A DNA stretch of 64,000 bases from Halothiobacillus sp. (lineage in GTDB: Bacteria > Pseudomonadota > Gammaproteobacteria > Halothiobacillales > Halothiobacillaceae): contig JAGXIF010000026.1 of assembly GCA_024635755.1 (NCBI GenBank), forward strand, positions 1-64,000, read 5' to 3'. The notes under the pieces were generated by a model. That model searched no databases, was not told the origin of the DNA, and worked only from the letters and a program-made list of their open reading frames with translations. Both the position numbers and the translations under genes were made by a program. Shown one piece after another: positions 55,252 through 64,000 of the stretch; the first letter of the stretch is position 1; the number at the start of each line of letters is the position of its first letter.

Positions 55252-57162
55252 TCAGAGCTGGTAGGCGATGGCGAGGTGCTGCTGGAGCTTGCGGGCGATG
55301 CGGAAGGATTCCTTGAGCAGCCGCTGGGTCAGGCCATCGAGACTGTCCGGATCGATGAGGTTGTCCGGTGTCTCGCCGCGGACGACTTGCTGGTACTGGT
55401 GCCGTAGTCGCAGCCGCTGTATGAACTCGTAGGCGGCCTTGAGGTCTTCTGCCGGCAGGGCCCGTTCGGGCACCAGTGCCAAGCGCTGGTCGGTGCGCGT
55501 GGCGGTACTGCCCTGGGCCAGCGCCTCGATGCGTGCGGCGTCTACGAACGGTGTGGCGCCGTCGGTCTTGATGTCGATGCCCCGCTGGCCTTGACGGCTG
55601 CGGGTGCGAAAGCCGCCGAACAGGGTCAGGGGCGGCTGTAGCCGCAGGGCATTGGCGGCGAGTTGCCGGCGGAAACGGCTGTTGCGCCGAGCCGGCTCGC
55701 GCCATCCCTCCAGCCAGCGATTGAACAGCGCCTCGTTGCCGGCGATTGCGCGGGCATCGAAGAAGATGGTGGCTTTCAGCAGGTGCTCCGGGGTGCCCTG
55801 ATCGATCCAGCCGCGGAATCGGTGCTGCCACTCGTCGATTGACAGGCATAACTCCGGGTTGCCCGCCATGATGTCGCCGGGGCAGAGCGGGTAGCCCAGC
55901 TCGTCGAGCGCCTCGTTGACGCGTTGCGCCAAGGGGAGCAGGCAGTCGCGGGCCTCCTGCGGATCGATCGCCCCGTCGAATACGAGGCCGTTGTCCTGGT
56001 CGGTGGCCAGTGTCTGTTCGGAGCGTGCTTCGCTGCCGAAGGTCAACCAGCACCAGTTCAACTGCGGCGGCAGGGGGGCGTCCTCGAAGATCAGCGCGAT
56101 CACGCGCCGACTGATGGCATCATTGATGCCGCTGACGATGCGGCTGATCGGGGCGAAATCGGAGCCGGATTCCAACAGCGCACCCACGATCCCTGGCACC
56201 TCCTGGCGTATCGAGGCCAGTTGCTCGAGGTCCTCGGCGCGGCGGATGCGCTGGTGTATCAGCCCGGGCGTCATGACGCTAACCCGATAGAGGCTGCCTT
56301 CGTCGAGTACGCCCAATGGCTCGGCGGCCTCCTTGTCGGTCACCAAAAGATGATGGAATCCGTGTTCGGCCAGGATGACCGCGGCCTCGAGCAGCGAGGT
56401 GTCCGCGTCGACGGTCACGGGGTCGCGGGTGGCGATCTGGGCCAGGGTGGTCGTGCCCGGCCGGTCAGCCGACAGGCCACGGAAGGCGAGATCGCGCAGG
56501 GTGGCGATGCCCCAGTCCTCGTCCAGACGAACCAGGATCGCTTCGCCGCCACTCGATTCCAGTTCCTGGGCCGCCTCGGTCAGTGGGGTGTTCCCCGAGA
56601 GGATCAGCGGGGAGGCATCCAGGCGGGCCCGAATCGGAGTGGTTGGGTCGAGCAGGGCGCCCTGGCCGCCAAGTTCGCCCGTATCCGTCTGGCCGCTCAT
56701 CGCCGGGCGACTCAGCAGGTGGCCGATGCGTCGCGTGCAGAAGTCGTTGAATTCGTCACTCTGCTGACGCAATGCCTCAAATGCCTCGCGAGACAGGACC
56801 AAGGCCTCACCCGCCTCGGCCACCACCTGGCGCGTGCCGACCGGGCGGCGCTCCATCAGGGCGCCCAGCGGGAAGCTGTCGCCGCGCCCCAAAGACCAGA
56901 CTGGCTGGCCATCCGAGCCATTGGCAAGCCCCTCGACCCGCCCGGAGAGCAGAACGAAAAACGAGTCCGGTGGCCCCATGCCCGGTTCGAGCAGTACCTC
57001 GCCTTTCTGCAATGGCCGGATCTCGGCCCGGGCGACCGCCGCTTCGAGTGTTGCCGGATCGATGCGATCGAACGGGGCGATGAGGCTGATCCGAGCAATC
57101 ACGTCCTGTCCATCCGGTGTCCGCTCCCCTGCCGGGGCGTCTTCGATCCGCTGATCGGTCAT
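55252..57162 (-). CDS. cNMP-binding / CBS / DUF294 nucleotidyltransferase-like regulatory protein
   Basis: 636 residues. Domain order: cyclic-nucleotide-binding domain at about 25-150, a CBS pair at about 180-295 (DPVTVDADTSLLEAAVILAE), a DUF294 nucleotidyltransferase-like domain with LTFGSEARSEQTLATDQDN (376-391), and the C-terminal DUF294-C domain. The GSxxRxExxxxTDQD pattern is that of GlnD/GlnE-like adenylyl/uridylyl transferases, so it may modify a protein in response to nucleotides. In other genomes this gene accompanies the VC_2705/DUF4212 symporter, as here (233 bases upstream, same strand). Likely regulator of that transporter or of acetate metabolism; target unknown. Confidence 0.85.
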   Translation of the reverse strand: MTDQRIEDAPAGERTPDGQDVIARISLIAPFDRIDPATLEAAVARAEIRPLQKGEVLLEPGMGPPDSFFVLLSGRVEGLANGSDGQPVWSLGRGDSFPLGALMERRPVGTRQVVAEAGEALVLSREAFEALRQQSDEFNDFCTRRIGHLLSRPAMSGQTDTGELGGQGALLDPTTPIRARLDASPLILSGNTPLTEAAQELESSGGEAILVRLDEDWGIATLRDLAFRGLSADRPGTTTLAQIATRDPVTVDADTSLLEAAVILAEHGFHHLLVTDKEAAEPLGVLDEGSLYRVSVMTPGLIHQRIRRAEDLEQLASIRQEVPGIVGALLESGSDFAPISRIVSGINDAISRRVIALIFEDAPLPPQLNWCWLTFGSEARSEQTLATDQDNGLVFDGAIDPQEARDCLLPLAQRVNEALDELGYPLCPGDIMAGNPELCLSIDEWQHRFRGWIDQGTPEHLLKATIFFDARAIAGNEALFNRWLEGWREPARRNSRFRRQLAANALRLQPPLTLFGGFRTRSRQGQRGIDIKTDGATPFVDAARIEALAQGSTATRTDQRLALVPERALPAEDLKAAYEFIQRLRLRHQYQQVVRGETPDNLIDPDSLDGLTQRLLKESFRIARKLQQHLAIAYQL

Positions 57163-57236
57163 CGATGGGGTCCTCTTCCTGGTGGCGTGACCGGCTATGC
57201 TCGGGGCTCTTCCACAACCATAGCGGAGGTTTGCCC

Positions 57237-57782
57237 ATGTGGGGAGTCACGTATCAGCGACCGGCCATCACCCGCGCTCTCGTCGCCCTGGCGATGCTGC
57301 CTGCCACCGGCCTGGGCGGGGCGAATGCCTGGGCGCAAAACGCCGATGGTGCCGATGACGTGGTGACGTCCCAGCGCATCGGCATGGGGATGGCGGCGGA
57401 CTTGGCCGAGAAGGGCGTCGAGGTCTGTGCCGGGCAGGGCTACGCGGTCACCGCGGTGGTGGTCGATCCCTCCGGCGACCCGCAAGTGATGATGCGGGCG
57501 ACGCACGCGCCACGCTTTACCCGCCAGATTGCCACCGACAAGGCCCGTGCGGTGATCCTCTCCGGGGTGGATTCCGGCGACTTCCGCGCCAGTCGCGAGG
57601 ACATCCGCATGGAGATGGATCACGTCGACGGCATCCTGATGCTCGATGGCGGGGTCAAGATCGAGTCGGCCGGCGCGACCATCGGGGCGCTGGGCATCAG
57701 CGGGGCGCCGGGGGGCGACAAGGATTCCGCCTGTGCCCGGGAGGCCCTCGACGCCTTCTACGAGCGACTGGAATTGCGATAG
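57237..57782 (+). CDS. Secreted GlcG/HbpS-family protein
   Basis: 181 residues from ATG 57237 (GGAGGT five bases upstream). A signal peptide of about 33 residues ends GGANAWA. The rest is a GlcG/HbpS domain: AVVVDPSGDPQVMMRATHAP, RFTRQIATDKARAVI, LDGGVKIESAGATIGALGIS and GAPGGDKDSACAREALDAFY. Members bind heme or act as small periplasmic enzymes; the function of this one is not fixed by sequence. It is divergent from the cNMP/CBS protein and convergent with the CDF exporter. Confidence 0.82.
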   Translation: MWGVTYQRPAITRALVALAMLPATGLGGANAWAQNADGADDVVTSQRIGMGMAADLAEKGVEVCAGQGYAVTAVVVDPSGDPQVMMRATHAPRFTRQIATDKARAVILSGVDSGDFRASREDIRMEMDHVDGILMLDGGVKIESAGATIGALGISGAPGGDKDSACAREALDAFYERLELR

Positions 57783-57809
57783 GGCCCTTTGAGACAGAGG
57801 GCGCTGCAA

Positions 57810-58718
57810 TCAGTCGGGGTGATCGATCAGGCAGGGTTGGTCGCCGTTCTCGATCTGGATGGTGGCATGCGTGATCGCGAACCGTTCGCGCAGTTCGTGC
57901 TGGATGCGGCGCAGAAAGGCATCCGGATCGCCAGGCCGGTGCGAGACCACCAGGTGGACGCTCAGCGCCGTCTCCCGGGTGCTCAGCGCCCAGACGTGCA
58001 GATGGTGTTGATCGACCACCTCCCGCAGCCCGTCGAGAAAATCCCGCACTTCGTCCAGATCGATGCCTTCGGGGACACCGTGGAGGATCAACTGCAGCGA
58101 CTGGCGGGTCAGTCCGATGGCGGGCACCAGGATCACCAGGCTGACCGCGATGCTCAGAAGCGGGTCGACCAGCGCCAGGCCGGTCAGCATCACGATCAGG
58201 CCGGAGATGGCCACCGCCACCGATATGGCCGCATCGGCTGCCATGTGCAGAAAGGCGCCGCGCAGATTGAGATCGCCCTTTTGCTGGCTCATCAGCAGCC
58301 AGGCGGTGCCGGTGTTGACCACCACGCCGGCCAGTGCCACGCCGATCACCAGCAGTCCGTTCACGGCCGGTGGGTCAGCTAGGCGCACGCCCGCCTCCCA
58401 TAAAATCCACAGCGACACCAGCACCAGGGTGGTGCCGTTTACCAAGGCGGCGAGCATGGTGCTGCTGCCCAGCCCGTAGCTGAATTGATGACTGGCGATC
58501 CGGCGAGTCAGCCGGTTGGCGCCCCAGGCGAGCACCAGCCCCAGCACGTCGCCGAGATTGTGGGCGGCGTCGGCCAGCAAAGCCATCGAGTGGCCCAACA
58601 CCCCGGCGATCGCCTCTAGAATGACAAACCCGAGGTTGAGCGCGATGCCGATTCCCAGGGCGCGCCCGGCCTGATCGATCGCATCCGGGGCCGGATGGTG
58701 GTGATGCATGCCGGCCAC
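57810..58718 (-). CDS. Cation diffusion facilitator (zinc/cobalt exporter, ZitB/CzcD-like)
   Basis: 302 residues from GTG 58718 (ATG 58709 is possible). Six transmembrane helices with the metal site in helices 2 and 5: ALLADAAHNLGDVLGLVLAW and LHMAADAAISVAVAISGLIV. A His-rich N terminus (MHHHHPAPD) likely collects metal. The cytoplasmic C-terminal domain has HHLHVWALSTRETALSVHLV. HD-HD type site (H-x3-D) fits Zn2+/Co2+/Cd2+ export by proton antiport. It starts three bases after the ybbN stop, so it is coupled to that gene. Confidence 0.92.
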   Translation of the reverse strand: MAGMHHHHPAPDAIDQAGRALGIGIALNLGFVILEAIAGVLGHSMALLADAAHNLGDVLGLVLAWGANRLTRRIASHQFSYGLGSSTMLAALVNGTTLVLVSLWILWEAGVRLADPPAVNGLLVIGVALAGVVVNTGTAWLLMSQQKGDLNLRGAFLHMAADAAISVAVAISGLIVMLTGLALVDPLLSIAVSLVILVPAIGLTRQSLQLILHGVPEGIDLDEVRDFLDGLREVVDQHHLHVWALSTRETALSVHLVVSHRPGDPDAFLRRIQHELRERFAITHATIQIENGDQPCLIDHPD

Positions 58719-58721
58719 GGT

Positions 58722-59585
58722 TTAGTGCAGCAGGCCGAACATGCGCCGGCGGTACTGCCGCGTGAGCGGGTGCTCGTTGCCCAGCAACTCGAAGAGGTCA
58801 ATCATGCCGCGCCGGCCGGCCTCGTCGTTGTAGGCGCGGTCGTGCAGCATGATCCGGTAGTACTGCTCCAGCGCCCCTTCGAGGTCGTTGCGGCTGGCTA
58901 GCTTGGTCGCGAGTTGCTCGCGCGCTTCCACGTCCTTGGGATCGGCATCGATCCGGGTCCGTAGTTCGTCCTCCGGCGGGCCGGACTGCGCCGATCGGGC
59001 CATACCCACGCGGGCCTTGAACTCGCGTACGTCATCGCGCATGGCGGTGTCCATGGGCAGCGACTCGAGAATCTGCCAGGCCTGCTCGATGTCGCCTTCG
59101 GCAGCGATCAGGTCGGCGAGGTCCAGCAGCACCTCCACATTGCCCGGCTCCTGTTGGTTGGCCTGCTTGAGCAAGTCCATGGCCTGGTCGATGGCACCGG
59201 CCGCACGGACCTGCTGGGCCTCGCGGCGCATCTTGTCGATCTCCGAGAGGACGTGCCTGCCGATGAATTCCCGGATCTGGCCCTCGGGCAGGGCGCCCTG
59301 GAACTGGTCGACCGGCTCGCCGCCGACGAATAAGACCACCGTGGGCAGGCTGCGAACGCCCAGCTTCTGGGACAGTTCCTGCTCCTCTTCCGTGTTGATC
59401 TTGGCGAGTTTCACCTGGCCGTTCATGTCCTCGACGACTTGGGTGAGTAGCGGCATGAGCTGGCGGCAGGGGCCGCACCAGTCGGCCCAGAAGTCCACCA
59501 GGACGGGGGTCTGCCGCGAGGCATCGACCACCTTCTCGGCAAACTCCGGCGTGGTAACGGAAAAGACGTGCTCGCTGTCGCTCAT
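58722..59585 (-). CDS. ybbN: Co-chaperone YbbN (CnoX), thioredoxin-TPR
   Basis: 287 residues. Thioredoxin domain at about 5-110 with WADWCGPC (Cys37, Cys40), SLPTVVLFVGGEP and a cis-Pro; a TPR-like helical domain at about 120-287 (AIDQAMDLLKQANQQEPGN, REQLATKLASRNDLEGALEQ). E. coli CnoX has SxxC and is redox-inactive, but this protein retains CGPC and may be an active reductase as well as a chlorine-activated holdase that works with GroEL and DnaK. It begins just after a possible small ORF and is followed by the CDF gene. Confidence 0.93.
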   Translation of the reverse strand: MSDSEHVFSVTTPEFAEKVVDASRQTPVLVDFWADWCGPCRQLMPLLTQVVEDMNGQVKLAKINTEEEQELSQKLGVRSLPTVVLFVGGEPVDQFQGALPEGQIREFIGRHVLSEIDKMRREAQQVRAAGAIDQAMDLLKQANQQEPGNVEVLLDLADLIAAEGDIEQAWQILESLPMDTAMRDDVREFKARVGMARSAQSGPPEDELRTRIDADPKDVEAREQLATKLASRNDLEGALEQYYRIMLHDRAYNDEAGRRGMIDLFELLGNEHPLTRQYRRRMFGLLH

Positions 59586-59614
59586 GGTCGGGTCATCCTC
59601 GGTCGAGTGGTTGT

Positions 59615-59770
59615 CTACAGATCTAGGAAGGTCTGCACGGTATGGCGCCGGCTGGCGGGCATTTCAAGGTCGAGATACTGCAATGCCTTGCCGCGTCGGT
59701 GCGTGTACACTTTTGCTTCGCGCTCCGGGATCTCCCGAACGAATTCGAACAATTTTGTTCCGCGCGCCAC
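59615..59770 (-). CDS. Possible 51-residue protein upstream of ybbN
   Basis: From GTG 59770 the frame reads VARGTKLFEFVREIPEREAK then VYTHRRGKALQYLDLEMPAS and RRHTVQTFLDL to a stop. The balanced, charged, helical composition looks protein-like, and GC3 is high in its second half. I do not recognise a family. It lies between ybbN (30 bases downstream) and parE on the other strand. The ribosome site is weak and a longer start at ATG 59854 overlaps the parE leader. Might be a truncated gene. Confidence 0.35.
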   Translation of the reverse strand: MARGTKLFEFVREIPEREAKVYTHRRGKALQYLDLEMPASRRHTVQTFLDL

Positions 59771-59833
59771 GAGCCGGGCAGAAGCAAGGTGACGACTCGC
59801 CGGGCAAGCGTGGCATTCGGATTCGTTCGGTGA

Positions 59834-63544
<3,711 letters not shown>

Positions 63545-63548
<4 letters not shown>

Positions 63549-64000
63549 GACGTATCGAGTACGCTTTCTGCGCGCTGGTCTGGTTTCGGCGGCTGGTGCT
63601 GATCGCGGGCTGGCTGGTTTTGTTCTTGGTGTCTTTGCTGGCCGGTGCGATCTGGTGGCTGACAGGGACCCCCCAAGGGGTGCAGTGGTCGCTGTCTCAG
63701 GCGGAGACATACCTGCCGGCCTTGCAAGTGGAGCATGTCGAGGGCACGCCCTGGTCGGGCTTGTCCCTCCGCGGCCTGGCCTGGCAGCCGGAACAGGGGG
63801 CGACCCTGGATTTCGCCGAGGTGCGGCTGCAGATCGACCCGGTGCCCTTGTGGCGGGGGCACTTGCTTGTCGACGAGTTGTCCCTTCGCCAAGGGCGGAT
63901 CGACCTGCCCGAAACGCCGAGCGCGCCGGCCGAGGCAGGGCGGGAAACTGCCGAACGACTCGTGCCGTCCTGGATGCAGGGGAAGGCGGTGGAGGTCGAA
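63545..64000 (+). CDS. tamB: Translocation and assembly module subunit TamB, N-terminal part (runs off the window)
   Basis: Starts at TTG 63545 overlapping the tamA stop (TTGA) and is open to the end, 152 codons. The N terminus has a signal-anchor (LVLIAGWLVLFLVSLLAGAI at about 17-36), then a TPQGVQW...LPALQVEHVEGTPWSGLSL stretch and LAWQPEQGATLDFAEVRLQI, the beginning of the AsmA-like beta repeats of TamB. TamB spans the periplasm and, with TamA, supports outer-membrane lipid or protein delivery. Only the first part is in the window, so its integrity cannot be checked. Confidence 0.88.

Overview
The window looks like a chromosomal segment of a GC-rich gammaproteobacterium. Three conserved gene orders support this: amiC-mutL-miaA-hfq-hflX-hflK-hflC-DUF2065-hisZ-purA, rpsP-rimM-trmD-rplS, and surE-pcm-yqaA-nlpD-rpoS. 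An lpxC/DUF721/secA/DUF945/argJ/Nudix neighbourhood like that of Pseudomonas and Chromatiales agrees. HisZ (implying a short HisG) and a MutL with an endonuclease-type motif argue against an enteric. A halophilic or chemolithotrophic Chromatiales-like lineage (for example Halothiobacillus/Guyparkeria relatives) is plausible, but nothing here proves it. I saw no rRNA, tRNA, CRISPR array, prophage or defence island.

Layout. 1-299: truncated end of an IS3-family element. 427-1722: a host-attachment-family protein, a small conserved protein and a divergent TspO-like membrane protein. 1918-6149: a compact three-gene envelope polysaccharide cluster (SDR epimerase, membrane GT2, TPR/beta-barrel outer-membrane protein). 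6413-8786: SulP anion transporter and tandem universal stress protein. 8875-10713 (minus): a cytochrome c remnant, then bioD and purC. 10835-12160: a secreted hydrolase-like/TlpA-thioredoxin fusion. 12240-13615 (minus): mutM, rpmG, rpmB. 13972-15494: two unrelated HAD phosphatases, convergent. 15616-30013: trpS, nnr, tsaE, amiC, mutL, miaA, hfq, hflX, hflK, hflC, DUF2065, hisZ, purA. 30217-32183: the rpsP ribosomal/tRNA-modification operon. 32297-33005: a frameshifted DUF429 gene. 33132-36138: htpG behind an almost textbook sigma-32 promoter, then lpxC with a TTG start. 36416-37461: a degenerate response regulator and a flavin reductase. 37512-45655: DUF721 (minus), secA, DUF945, argJ, Nudix-ThiE fusion, a secreted hypothetical, Smr protein (minus). 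45802-49915: surE to rpoS. 50146-52854: marR, pepA (minus) and a small membrane protein. 52973-57162 (minus): sodium/solute symporter, its DUF4212 small subunit and a cNMP/CBS/DUF294 regulator. 57237-64000: a secreted GlcG/HbpS protein, a CDF metal exporter and YbbN co-chaperone (minus), parE, tamA and the start of tamB.

Functional themes. Much of the window serves the envelope: LpxC starts lipid A synthesis, TamA/TamB assemble or supply the outer membrane, SecA exports, AmiC and its likely activator NlpD split septal peptidoglycan, and the 1918-6149 cluster probably makes and exports a glycan. A stress layer comprises Hfq, HflX, HflKC, HtpG, RpoS, Usp and YbbN.

Most of the content is well-conserved housekeeping. 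The less ordinary points are the glycan cluster, the hydrolase-like/TlpA fusion, the symporter with an EF-hand-like insert beside a cNMP/CBS/DUF294 protein, decaying genes (cytochrome c piece, DUF429, receiver lacking its lysine), a terminator-like hairpin just before secA, and inverted repeats in the rpoS leader. I did not find a clearly undescribed multi-gene system; the glycan cluster is the nearest candidate.
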